Source of the DNA: Clostridia bacterium
GTDB taxonomy: Bacteria; Bacillota; Clostridia; Oscillospirales; Acutalibacteraceae
Assembly: GCA_017521425.1 (NCBI GenBank)
Contig: JAFXCQ010000030.1
Location: 100,759-164,758, forward strand
DNA length: 64,000 nt
Direction of reading: 5' to 3'
The notes below the pieces were generated by a model, which was not told where the DNA came from, did no database searches, and was given only the letters and a program-made list of their open reading frames with translations. Below, one piece after another: positions 1 through 10,064 of this stretch. Every line of letters starts with the position of its first letter. Position 1 is the first letter of the stretch. A program made the position numbers and the translations under genes.

Positions 1-1606
<1,606 letters not shown>

Positions 1607-1666
1607 TTACAATAAGAATTTATAAAACTATTTTAACATTTATAGTGAGTATTGTAAAGACGATAA

Positions 1667-1695
1667 TTGACAAAATCACGCGAATTTAGTATTAT
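1667..1695 (+). promoter_or_regulatory. Sigma-A promoter of the Lrp-aminotransferase operon
   Basis: TTGACA at 1667-1672 and TATTAT at 1690-1695 are separated by exactly 17 bases. The site lies 30 bases upstream of the Lrp/AsnC gene, in the divergent gap shared with the GH2 gene. Confidence 0.75.
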
Positions 1696-1725
1696 ATTAT
1701 GCAGTAATTTTATGGAGGGCATTTT

Positions 1726-2208
1726 ATGAAATCGGAACTTTTAAAGCTTTTATGCCGAAACGCAAGATATACTAATGAAGAATTAGCAGTAATGCTCAGT
1801 AGTGATGAAAAAACTGTTGCAAAAACAATTGAAGAATTAGAAAAAGAGGGTATTATAAGAGGCTACAAAGCAGTTATTGACTGGGACAGCCTTGATGATG
1901 CTTATGTTTCTGCGATTGTTGAATTAAACGTTGTGCCTAAAGCAGATTTAGGTTTTGAAGAAGTTGCTGAAAAGGTTATGTCTTACCATGAGGTGGAATC
2001 TGTTTATTTAATGTCTGGTTCTTATGACCTTAATGTTGTTGTTAAAGGTAAAACACTCCAAGATGTTGCTCGTTTTGTTGCAAGAGAACTTGCTACAATT
2101 GATTCTGTTACATCTACAACAACTCACTTTGTTATGAGAAGATATAAAGAAATGGATGTTCATTTGTGTGATATGGAGCACGATGACAGGGGGCAATTTT
2201 TATTATGA
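1726..2208 (+). CDS. Lrp/AsnC family transcriptional regulator
   Basis: This 160-residue protein has an N-terminal winged helix-turn-helix (about residues 1-50, with the typical TNEELAVML and IRGYKAVIDW segments) and a C-terminal ligand-binding RAM domain (about residues 65-145). Family members sense amino acids and form octamers. The ATG follows a good TATGGAGGG ribosome binding site. The stop overlaps the start of the aminotransferase gene by four bases, so the two are translationally coupled and the regulator probably controls that amino-acid gene, possibly itself too. Confidence 0.93.
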   Translation: MKSELLKLLCRNARYTNEELAVMLSSDEKTVAKTIEELEKEGIIRGYKAVIDWDSLDDAYVSAIVELNVVPKADLGFEEVAEKVMSYHEVESVYLMSGSYDLNVVVKGKTLQDVARFVARELATIDSVTSTTTHFVMRRYKEMDVHLCDMEHDDRGQFLL

Positions 2209-3380
2209 TAGATTACGGTAAAATTTTAAATCCGACCGTAACAGAAATAAAACCCTCTGGCATAAGAAAGTTTTTTGATATTGCCGAAACTATGGAAGAT
2301 GTTATATCTTTAGGTGTTGGTGAACCTGATTTTCAGACTCCATGGAGAATAAGAAAAGCAGGTATAAACTCACTTGAACGAGGCAAAACAAAATACAGTG
2401 CCAACAAAGGTTTAGGTGCTTTGAGAGTTGAGATTTCTCGCTATTTAGAAAGAAAATATAATCTTAAATATAATCCTGATACAGAAATTCTTGTTACTAT
2501 TGGTGGTAGTGAAGCAATTGATGGTGCTATAAGAGCAATTGTTACTTTCGGTGACGAAGTTATAATTCCACAACCAAGTTATGTGTGTTACGAACCGGTT
2601 ACACGCCTTGCCGGTGGTGTGCCTGTTATTATTGAAACAAAGGCAGAAAATGACTTTAAAGTAACACCAGAAGAATTAAGAAATGCAATTACAGATAAAA
2701 CAAAGGCTTTAATTCTTCCATACCCTTGCAACCCAACGGGTGCAGTTATGGAAAAAGATGATTTAGAAGCACTTTACGATGTAATTAAAGATACAAATAT
2801 AATTGTTATTTCAGATGAAATTTACTCTGAACTTACTTATGGTGATGCACCACATACACCAGTTGCATCTTTAGAATGTTTTTATGACAGAACTATTACT
2901 ATAAATGGTTTTTCAAAAGCATTTTCAATGACCGGCTGGCGTCTTGGTTACTGTTGTGGTCCTGAAGAAATATTGAGTCAGATTACAAAAATTCATCAGT
3001 TCAATATTATGTGCGCACCGACTACTTCACAGTATGCTGCAATTGAAGCTTTAAGAAACTGTGACGAAGATGTGGAGCGTATGCACGAAGAATATGACAG
3101 AAGAAGAAAACTCATTGTAAATGGCTTTAACAAAATTGGTCTTACCTGTCGTGAGCCAAAGGGTGCTTTTTACTCTTTCCCTTGTATTAAGAGCACAGGT
3201 CTTACAAGTGAAGAATTCTGCGAAAGACTTTTAAAAGAAAAGAAAGTAGCGGTTGTGCCTGGTACTGCATTCGGGCAGGGTGGCGAAGGCTTTATAAGAG
3301 CTTCTTACTGCTATTCTGTTGAGCATATTATTAAGGCGCTTAAGAGAATTGAAGAGTTCGTTAATGAATTAAGTTGCTAG
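2205..3380 (+). CDS. Class I/II pyridoxal-phosphate aminotransferase
   Basis: At 391 residues this has the usual length of fold-type I aspartate/aromatic aminotransferases. The PLP-binding lysine is K238 in the segment GFSKAFSMTGWRLGY; the SDEIYSELTY segment and the CNPTGA loop that contact PLP are also present. It transfers an amino group between an amino acid and a 2-oxo acid in the cytoplasm. The substrate cannot be read from sequence. It is the second gene of an operon with an Lrp/AsnC regulator, an arrangement common in Clostridia. The stop codon falls inside the left arm of a long inverted repeat. Confidence 0.93.
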   Translation: MIDYGKILNPTVTEIKPSGIRKFFDIAETMEDVISLGVGEPDFQTPWRIRKAGINSLERGKTKYSANKGLGALRVEISRYLERKYNLKYNPDTEILVTIGGSEAIDGAIRAIVTFGDEVIIPQPSYVCYEPVTRLAGGVPVIIETKAENDFKVTPEELRNAITDKTKALILPYPCNPTGAVMEKDDLEALYDVIKDTNIIVISDEIYSELTYGDAPHTPVASLECFYDRTITINGFSKAFSMTGWRLGYCCGPEEILSQITKIHQFNIMCAPTTSQYAAIEALRNCDEDVERMHEEYDRRRKLIVNGFNKIGLTCREPKGAFYSFPCIKSTGLTSEEFCERLLKEKKVAVVPGTAFGQGGEGFIRASYCYSVEHIIKALKRIEEFVNELSC

Positions 3381-3520
3381 TGTGGCTAGTATGGCTAGTG
3401 TGACTAGTTATTAGTATAAAAACTAAAAATCCTATCATTCTTAGTTTCATTCAACTAAAAATGATAGGATATATTTATTTCTATAACACTAGCAACTAGC
3501 CATACTAGAAACTAGCAACT
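3373..3520. repeat. Nested inverted repeat: GCTAGT-rich outer arms, conserved inner hairpin
   Basis: The outer arms (about 3373-3415 and 3486-3520) are short degenerate tandem CTAGT units in opposite orientation. The inner hairpin at 3429-3470 pairs ATCCTATCATT with AATGATAGGAT and also TTAGTT with AACTAA. It can serve as a terminator for the aminotransferase gene. The inner core is strikingly similar to the one at 59121-59165. Confidence 0.75.
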
Positions 3521-3553
3521 GAAAATATGATTTGTCTCATAAATCATATTTTC
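3521..3553 (-). terminator. Hairpin at the end of the flavin oxidoreductase gene
   Basis: A perfect 13-bp stem (GAAAATATGATTT and its complement) with a 7-base loop overlaps the stop codon of the leftward oxidoreductase gene. There is no strong U-run after it, so termination is inferred. Confidence 0.45.
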
Positions 3554-5625
3554 ATAGCAACGTCCCAAGCCTGCCAGATAACAGTTCTGAGACTTCCAAC
3601 TTTGAATGCGTCACCAATAACGTGAACATTTTTGCTCTTTTGTGCAACAGGAGCAGAGTTGTAACCAACAGAAAGAACTACTTTGTCAGCAGGAATTGTT
3701 TCTGTTTTGCCGTCTTTTGTCATAATAGTTACACTGTCATCATTGATAGCAGTTGTTTTTGCTTCAAGGTAAACAGGAACATTCTTTGCTTTGAAGTAAT
3801 CACGAAGGAAACTTGTGTTAGCAAGAGCAATACCAGGAGTTGTAATAAGGTCATCCTGCATTTCAACAATAGCAACATTTTTGCCATAAGTTCTGTGGAG
3901 TTCAAGTGCGATTTCGCAACCTGTAAGACCACCACCGATAACAACTACATTTTGTGGAGCCTGTGACATATCGCCTAAAAGGAAGTCAACTGCTTCAACT
4001 GCCTTTTCTGCACCAGGAATAGGAATTCTCTTTGCGGTAGCACCGGTAGCAACAATAACTTCGTCAGCATTAAGTGAAGCAACATCTTTAACTTCTGTAT
4101 TCATATGAATTGTGATTTTATCATATTTTTTAACTTCACGGTTATACCAAGCAATAAGGTCACGGTCTTTTTCTTTATATGTAGGAGCAGCCGCAGCAAT
4201 AAACACGCCACCTAATTTGTCTGTCTTTTCATAAAGGTCAACTGTGTGTCCACGTTGTGCGAGAACAATAGCAGCTTCCATACCACCGATACCGCCACCG
4301 ATAACAGCAACTTTCTTTGCTTTCTTTGCAGGTTCGATTTTATATTTTTTAGACTGCATTGTTTTTGGGTTAAGAGCACAACGAGAAAGTCCCATTGTGT
4401 CGAAAAGGTCTTGTGTGTTTGCGTGACCTTTTGAAGATGAGAAGTTGAAACAACCACTGTGGCAACAGATACAAGGTTTAATTTCTTCGATTCTGTCGTC
4501 GATGATTTTTGTAATCCACTCTGGGTCAACAAGGAACTGACGAGCAACACCGAGACCATCAATTTTGCCTTCTTTAATTGCATCTGCAGCAACTGCAGGG
4601 TCCATTCTACCTGCACAAACAACAGGGATATCTACAAACTTTTTGATGTGAGCAACATCTTCAAGGTTGCAGTTTTCAGGCATATACATTGGTGGGTGAG
4701 CCCAGTACCAAGAGTCGTATGTACCATTATCAGCATTAAGCATATCGTAACCAGCATCCTGAAGGTACTTAGCAGCTTTTTCAGATTCTGCCATAGCACG
4801 ACCTGCTTCTTTATAATCTTTACCTTCAACTTCGTCAGGCATTGCACCTTCGCAGAAACCTTTCATTTTTGACTCAACTGAGTAACGAAGTGAAACAGGG
4901 AATTTTTCACCGCAAGCACCTTTGATTGCTTTAACAACCTCTGTTGCGAAACGGAAACGGTTTTCAAAACTTCCTCCGTATTCGTCAGTACGTTTGTTAA
5001 AGAATTCAATTGCGAACTGGTCTAAAAGATAACCTTCGTGAACTGCGTGAACTTCAACACCGTCAACGCCTGCGTCCATACAAAGCTTTGCAGTTTTTGC
5101 ATAAGCTTCAATAATCTCGTGGATTTGTTCAACTGTCATTTCAGGGCAGATGATGTCGTGAGCCCAACGAGATGGTTGTGGAGAAGGTGAGGCCAATTCG
5201 TGAGAAGTATCAATAATTGGTTTTACAAGTGCACGGGTAAATTTATTTTTGTGAAGTGGTGCAATAAGGTCTGTAATAGCCCAAGAACGACCCATACCAG
5301 CAGTAAGCTGAATAAATAATTTTGCACCTGTTTTATGGATTTCATCCATAAACTCTTTGAGTTCTTCAAACATTTTTGGATTTTGCCAGAGCCATTTACC
5401 TCTGATTGTATCACGGAGTGGTGCAATACCAGGGATAATAAGACCAACATTGTTGTTTGCTCTTTCAATAAAGAGTTTAGCCGCTTCCTTATCAAAATGG
5501 CAACCGCCGATTTCAAACCAACCAAAGAGTGATGTACCACCCATAGGGCACATAACAATTCTGTTTTTAATCTCAACATCGCCTATTTTCCAAGGGGTAA
5601 ACAATGCATCGTATTGTTGATTCAT
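3544..5625 (-). CDS. Old-yellow-enzyme type NADH:flavin oxidoreductase with Fe-S and NAD(P)/FAD domains
   Basis: The 693-residue protein has an N-terminal FMN TIM barrel (to about residue 370), a CxxCxxxC cluster plus a later Cys (about residues 381-405) that binds a 4Fe-4S centre, and a C-terminal two-dinucleotide domain with GGGIGGMEAA (about 440) and GGGLTGCE (about 560). This is the layout of 2,4-dienoyl-CoA reductase, trimethylamine dehydrogenase, enoate reductase and the bile-acid enzymes BaiCD/BaiH. It should reduce an activated C=C bond with NAD(P)H; the substrate is unknown. I chose ATG 5625, not 5637, because the AAGGA site touches the upstream ATG but lies 11 bases before this one. 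It stands alone as a single gene. Confidence 0.92.
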   Translation of the reverse strand: MNQQYDALFTPWKIGDVEIKNRIVMCPMGGTSLFGWFEIGGCHFDKEAAKLFIERANNNVGLIIPGIAPLRDTIRGKWLWQNPKMFEELKEFMDEIHKTGAKLFIQLTAGMGRSWAITDLIAPLHKNKFTRALVKPIIDTSHELASPSPQPSRWAHDIICPEMTVEQIHEIIEAYAKTAKLCMDAGVDGVEVHAVHEGYLLDQFAIEFFNKRTDEYGGSFENRFRFATEVVKAIKGACGEKFPVSLRYSVESKMKGFCEGAMPDEVEGKDYKEAGRAMAESEKAAKYLQDAGYDMLNADNGTYDSWYWAHPPMYMPENCNLEDVAHIKKFVDIPVVCAGRMDPAVAADAIKEGKIDGLGVARQFLVDPEWITKIIDDRIEEIKPCICCHSGCFNFSSSKGHANTQDLFDTMGLSRCALNPKTMQSKKYKIEPAKKAKKVAVIGGGIGGMEAAIVLAQRGHTVDLYEKTDKLGGVFIAAAAPTYKEKDRDLIAWYNREVKKYDKITIHMNTEVKDVASLNADEVIVATGATAKRIPIPGAEKAVEAVDFLLGDMSQAPQNVVVIGGGLTGCEIALELHRTYGKNVAIVEMQDDLITTPGIALANTSFLRDYFKAKNVPVYLEAKTTAINDDSVTIMTKDGKTETIPADKVVLSVGYNSAPVAQKSKNVHVIGDAFKVGSLRTVIWQAWDVAMKI

Positions 5626-5715
5626 CAAAACACACATCCTTAAAAATTTTATACATTTATATTGTATAAAAAAAACGACATAAAGTCAAGGATTTTATTG
5701 GAAAATAGATGGTTG

Positions 5716-6243
5716 TCAGTTGTCAGTTGGTGTTTCTTTTTGTTTTTTCTTAATGTGTTTAAATATCGGTAATGACAAAAGTGCTGTAATAATGATAATT
5801 ATTGATAAAGTATTGCTTTCTAACCATATATCGGTAACCAAGTTGATAGAATCGAAACTGAAATAAGCTAATCTTCCTATAGGGTATAAAATCAGACCGA
5901 TTGTAAACATATATACCCACGAAAGAATGTTGCCATCATCGAGAAAAAATGTTGAAATAAAAGCACTTACAGCAGGGAGAAGTACACCTATGAGTGAACC
6001 ATAATATATATAATCTGAATTGAAGCGTTTGCCGATAAATGACCATAAATAAAGCCATAAGAACATACAAGGAAACATAATAATGGATATAGTATCTAAT
6101 AAATAAAAATTACTGAATATATCAAAATCTTCAAAATATTCAATTATAAATAAATCATCCTGTAAGATACCTGCCACTATCCAGAATATTATTGGTGGTG
6201 TAATGCCTATCAATATTTGTGGTATTTTTCCCATTTTTTTCAT
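5716..6243 (-). CDS. Small polytopic membrane protein, paralogue A
   Basis: I do not recognise a named family. The 175-residue protein has about four or five hydrophobic segments and a Lys-rich C-terminal tail. It shares with the next gene the block YYG-L-G-LLPA followed by FF-DDGNIL-W-Y-FTIGLIL, so the two arose by duplication. It is the last gene of a three-gene leftward operon; its ATG follows a GGTGATTTT site 5 bases after the upstream stop. The conserved DDGN in a loop between membrane segments could be functional. Confidence 0.75.
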   Translation of the reverse strand: MKKMGKIPQILIGITPPIIFWIVAGILQDDLFIIEYFEDFDIFSNFYLLDTISIIMFPCMFLWLYLWSFIGKRFNSDYIYYGSLIGVLLPAVSAFISTFFLDDGNILSWVYMFTIGLILYPIGRLAYFSFDSINLVTDIWLESNTLSIIIIITALLSLPIFKHIKKKQKETPTDN

Positions 6244-6247
6244 AAAA

Positions 6248-6790
6248 TCACCTTTTTTTCTTTAAAACCTTGAAAAGTAATAACGATATAAGAGTTATAA
6301 TTATGATTATTGTTGATATTGTATCATAGTCTAAATATATAAAGAATATAGAGTGAATATCATTAATATGCAAGAAGGATTCTATACCTTCAAGTGTATA
6401 ATAAAAAAGCATTCCGAAAGGTCGTAAAATTAAACCTATTGTAAAAGCATATATCCAAGTGAGAATATTACCATCATCTGTGAAAAATCCGGTAATAACA
6501 GAACTTGCCGCAGGGAGAAGGATGCCTGTAAGTGCACCGTAATATATGAAATCGATTTTAAACCATTTACAAAGAATTGCCCAGAGGTACACTAAAAAGA
6601 AAATGCCCAAAAACATAGAAACAGTTATGACATTTGTAAAATAACCGTATCTCAGGCTAAAGGTGTTTTCAAATCCAAATGACGGGTCGTATGAAAAAAG
6701 AATATCTTGAAAAACAGCTGCTACAATAAGAAATATAGCGACAGGAATAACGCCTATAGAAAATTGAATAATTTTTGTTGATGTTTTCAT
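6248..6790 (-). CDS. Small polytopic membrane protein, paralogue B
   Basis: This 180-residue protein is the closest relative of the preceding one, with the same YYGALTGILLPA and DDGNILTWIYAFTIGL segments and similar placing of hydrophobic stretches. It overlaps the stop of the upstream paralogue by four bases (ATGA), so the three are translated together. The function is unknown; an integral membrane complex of the three products is an inference. Confidence 0.75.
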   Translation of the reverse strand: MKTSTKIIQFSIGVIPVAIFLIVAAVFQDILFSYDPSFGFENTFSLRYGYFTNVITVSMFLGIFFLVYLWAILCKWFKIDFIYYGALTGILLPAASSVITGFFTDDGNILTWIYAFTIGLILRPFGMLFYYTLEGIESFLHINDIHSIFFIYLDYDTISTIIIIITLISLLLFKVLKKKR

Positions 6791-7269
6791 AAAATCACCC
6801 TTTTATATTTGATTTTGTAAATAACGAGACTGATAATTGGTGACATAAATCCGATTATTGTAGCAATTATTGAAGAAATATTATCATCTGGAAATGCGAA
6901 CATCAAACCACCTACAGGAGTACAAAGAAGGAAAGGTAAAGCTGAGAATGGATATATTATATATCCCGCAAGAGAGGAATCACCAATTTGAATCCAACAT
7001 AGAAGTAATGATATTAAAGGAATTATTTCAGTTATAAAAGCACCTTTCCAATAATATTTTTTATTTGTTTTAGTCGAGTAAAGAGCAATAAATATATTGT
7101 AACCTAAAAACAATATAAAGAATATTCTGCCAAGCCCCAGTTCAGAGTACCCTAAATCTAAAAGGTCGCCACCCACTATTACACCTGATAATAAAATTGA
7201 TAACCCCCAAATAAATGCTGATGAAAAGATACCTGCTATAATTTGTTTTAATTTATTTTTGTTTGTCAT
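6787..7269 (-). CDS. Small polytopic membrane protein, paralogue C (operon leader)
   Basis: This 160-residue protein has four or five hydrophobic segments and is only distantly like its two downstream neighbours (similar size, a late FPDDN loop corresponding to their DDGN). I place the start at ATG 7269 because AAGGAG lies 8 bases before it; an upstream in-frame ATG at 7299 has no such site. It is the first gene of the three-gene membrane operon. Confidence 0.72.
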   Translation of the reverse strand: MTNKNKLKQIIAGIFSSAFIWGLSILLSGVIVGGDLLDLGYSELGLGRIFFILFLGYNIFIALYSTKTNKKYYWKGAFITEIIPLISLLLCWIQIGDSSLAGYIIYPFSALPFLLCTPVGGLMFAFPDDNISSIIATIIGFMSPIISLVIYKIKYKRVIL

Positions 7270-7380
7270 AAGAAACACTCCTTTTTGTTTTCTTTTCATC
7301 TACATAATATCAATTTGTTTTTTTTAAAGTACCAAAATGTAACTTTTGGGCATTTTTTTGTAATTTTTGGTAAAGAAATA

Positions 7381-7404
7381 CGGGTAACGGAAAACCGTTA
7401 CCCG
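7381..7404 (-). terminator. Terminator of the GH3 operon
   Basis: A perfect 10-bp GC-rich stem (CGGGTAACGG, loop of four, CCGTTACCCG) follows the stop codon of the GH3 gene by 18 bases on the minus strand. Confidence 0.7.
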
Positions 7405-7422
7405 AAAGATAAATATTAAAAT

Positions 7423-9189
7423 TTAAATTTTTGTGTCCCACATACCACAGAAACTATCAATTGGGTCCTGACCTTTAAAAGCATCTGGTCCTGTAAGAAG
7501 ATTATCAACTAAAGCATCAAGTGTAGAAGGTTTTGAGTCGTAAGCATTTATATAAGTTCTTACCTGTGGAATATCTGCAAGCATTGTTGGTGCATTAACA
7601 CTTATTGCAACAACAGGAGTTTCAAAAACATACCACGGAATTTCACCGCCACCTTTTGACATACCAAATGACGGTCTGCCTGTCATAACATCACAGAGTG
7701 TAATAATTAAATCCTGACCTGAAACAAAATCTTTAATAGCATTTTTACCTGCAAAATAAAGGTTAAGACTTGGTTTTTCACCAGCGGCGATTTGTGCATT
7801 CATTTTATCAAGTGGACTTTCATAAATAAATGCGTCAAAGCCCTTTTCAATAAGTCTGTCTTTTAATTCTTCAGCAGGGTTCTTTTTACCTCCGCCCATC
7901 ATCATTTTCATAAGTGCATCCATAGGACCTGCCGCACCTTTAATATAAACAATCATAACTCGTTTATATTTTGAAGGAGAGAGTGGTAAAACATCTTTAT
8001 CTTTATATTTAACAAGTGTAATAGCTTCTTTACTGATAGCCTCACTTGCTTTTTTGTACTCATCCTTACCCATAACTTCATTAGCAGGTGTTTTAGGTAC
8101 AAGCTCATCTTTTGCTTTTTTATTAAGCCCCATTTTTGCTTTAAGACCTAAAATTCTCGTAAGAGCTTCAATTATTCTTTCTTCGGTGATTACGCCTGAT
8201 TTGTAAGCCTCAAGCATTGTGTTGAAATCTTCATCAGGGTCATTAAAGAATAAGAACATATCACAACCGGCATTTATTGCAGCAGGGAGCATTTCTTTTC
8301 TTGTCATTCTGTCGGTCATAGCAACCATGTGACTTGCATCTGTAACAACCATACCATTGAAACCTAATTTTTCTCTTAAAAGACCGGTCATAATTTCAGG
8401 GCAGAGAGTTGCAGGGAGCATTTCATCGTCAGTAATGTCAGGCTTTATCTCTTTCATATATGTTGGCATCATAATGTGGCCACCCATAATAGCATCGAGG
8501 TCATTGTTAATTAACTCTTTATACACATAGCCATAGGTTTCCATCCATTTTTCAGTACCAAAGTCATTTATATTGTTTGAAATATGAGCATCTCTGAAGT
8601 CAATACCGTTACCTGGGAAGTGCTTAGCAGCACAAGCAAATCCCTCTACTGTATGAGCGCCTCTTAAATATTCAACACTCATTTCTGCAACACGTTTCGG
8701 ATCATTACCAAATGCACGGGAAACAATTTCGGTGTTCTGCCAGTTATAATGAATATCACAAACAGGTGCAAAAGCCATATTACAACCCATAGCTGCCGCT
8801 TCTTCGTTTGCATATTTACCTAATTTATATGCGTGAGTTTTGTTGCGTGTTGCACCGATTTTAATCCCGTTACCAATGAATGTACCGTCAGAGCAACCAC
8901 CGTCACCGCCTGCTTCGGTGTTACAAGCAATAATAAGCGGAATTTTAGCATATTTCTGTAAAATAGCATTCTGATTTTGTACCGCAACTGCCGGCATATT
9001 GTTGTAACGACAACCACCGAGATGATATTTTTCCATAAGATTTTTCAGATATTCTTCATCAACGCCTGCGGTAAGTTGGAAGAATAACTGACCAACCTTT
9101 TCTTCATCGGTCATAGAATTGATGGTGTCATTTACCCATTTGATATCTTCGTCTGAAAGATAAAAAGGTTTTGCTTTTAAATTAACCAT
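7423..9189 (-). CDS. Glycoside hydrolase family 3, NagZ-like beta-N-acetylhexosaminidase/beta-glucosidase
   Basis: The 588-residue protein opens with the GH3 TIM barrel. The KHFPGNG...RDAH segment (about residues 187-205) is the Lys-His and Asp-His signature of the NagZ branch, and VVTDAS (about residue 283) carries the nucleophile Asp. A second alpha/beta sandwich domain follows. NagZ-branch enzymes remove beta-linked GlcNAc or glucose from the non-reducing end. No signal peptide is seen, so it acts in the cytoplasm on sugars brought in by the GPH transporter encoded two genes upstream. It ends a transporter-HAD-GH3 operon. Confidence 0.9.
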   Translation of the reverse strand: MVNLKAKPFYLSDEDIKWVNDTINSMTDEEKVGQLFFQLTAGVDEEYLKNLMEKYHLGGCRYNNMPAVAVQNQNAILQKYAKIPLIIACNTEAGGDGGCSDGTFIGNGIKIGATRNKTHAYKLGKYANEEAAAMGCNMAFAPVCDIHYNWQNTEIVSRAFGNDPKRVAEMSVEYLRGAHTVEGFACAAKHFPGNGIDFRDAHISNNINDFGTEKWMETYGYVYKELINNDLDAIMGGHIMMPTYMKEIKPDITDDEMLPATLCPEIMTGLLREKLGFNGMVVTDASHMVAMTDRMTRKEMLPAAINAGCDMFLFFNDPDEDFNTMLEAYKSGVITEERIIEALTRILGLKAKMGLNKKAKDELVPKTPANEVMGKDEYKKASEAISKEAITLVKYKDKDVLPLSPSKYKRVMIVYIKGAAGPMDALMKMMMGGGKKNPAEELKDRLIEKGFDAFIYESPLDKMNAQIAAGEKPSLNLYFAGKNAIKDFVSGQDLIITLCDVMTGRPSFGMSKGGGEIPWYVFETPVVAISVNAPTMLADIPQVRTYINAYDSKPSTLDALVDNLLTGPDAFKGQDPIDSFCGMWDTKI

Positions 9190-9213
9190 ATTGAAATACC
9201 TGCCTTTTATAAT

Positions 9214-10059
9214 TTATTCCGCACCGAGATTTTTGTAAAAATCTCGTTTTTTTACTGTTTCATATTCTTTATATGAACCGGATAAAAGATGTAAAAAACC
9301 TTGATTTATAAAGTCTTGCCACGATTCTTTTTCGTTTTTTACTAAAATAGGGTAGTAGAAAACGTCATTTGTTTCTGCTGCTTTTAAGTCACCCGGAGCA
9401 TCACCACACATAAGCACATTTTCTTTTTTGTAACCCTTTTTTAAAAGTTCTGAAATACAAAAAGCTTTACTGCCGACGTTTTGCGTAAGTACAATATCAG
9501 TATGCTCCAGGAGGCTGTGCTTTTCCCATTCGTCTAAAACCGCACCTAAATTTGCACTCGACACAATTGCAATATCAGCTTTTTCGTGAGCAAGTTTTAA
9601 TGCATCCTTTACAAGTGGAAATGGTTTGATTTCACTTTCGGGTAATCTTTTAATTGAATTATTGACCATTTCACTCCACTTTAAATCAAGTTTGAAAATC
9701 TCTTTTTCAGGGTGGTTTTCAATTTCTTTCTTCAAAGCGTCGTTTGACAGCTCGTCGGCATTTTCCGACCAAAAAATTAAGTCGGCAATCCCGTCTATCG
9801 CTTGATATTGCTCGCTTATTTCGGCTAAAGCCATACTTAAACCTTTAAAACGGTTGATGCCACGAGTTAACGTGTATAGGTTTATTTCGTTCCATCTTGA
9901 GAGTATTTCTTTTTCATATTTTTGAAGCGACCATACATCTACCATACAAGGACCAAAACAGCGAATGTGTTTTATGTCCATTGTGTCCATAGCGCAACCA
10001 TCACTGTCAACACAAACAAGAAAATCTTTTGTTTTTTTGAATTCAGAAAGTGTAATCAT
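9214..10059 (-). CDS. HAD-superfamily hydrolase
   Basis: The 281-residue protein has HAD motif I as DSDGCAMD (nucleophile D18, acid D20), a helical cap inserted after it, motif II around AIVSSANL and motif III/IV as GDAPGDLKAA. It should dephosphorylate a small sugar phosphate or related compound in the cytoplasm. ATG 10059 is preceded by AAAGG at a spacing of 9; an in-frame TTG 9 bases upstream is part of the leader. It sits five bases after the transporter gene and upstream of the GH3 gene, so a role in processing the same sugar is likely. Confidence 0.85.
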   Translation of the reverse strand: MITLSEFKKTKDFLVCVDSDGCAMDTMDIKHIRCFGPCMVDVWSLQKYEKEILSRWNEINLYTLTRGINRFKGLSMALAEISEQYQAIDGIADLIFWSENADELSNDALKKEIENHPEKEIFKLDLKWSEMVNNSIKRLPESEIKPFPLVKDALKLAHEKADIAIVSSANLGAVLDEWEKHSLLEHTDIVLTQNVGSKAFCISELLKKGYKKENVLMCGDAPGDLKAAETNDVFYYPILVKNEKESWQDFINQGFLHLLSGSYKEYETVKKRDFYKNLGAE

Positions 10060-10064
10060 ACTTA

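Noticed and set aside
4459..4872. Open frame antisense to the flavin oxidoreductase gene
   Set aside because: It lies wholly inside the strongly supported oxidoreductase, has no ribosome binding site and its composition is that of a complement strand.
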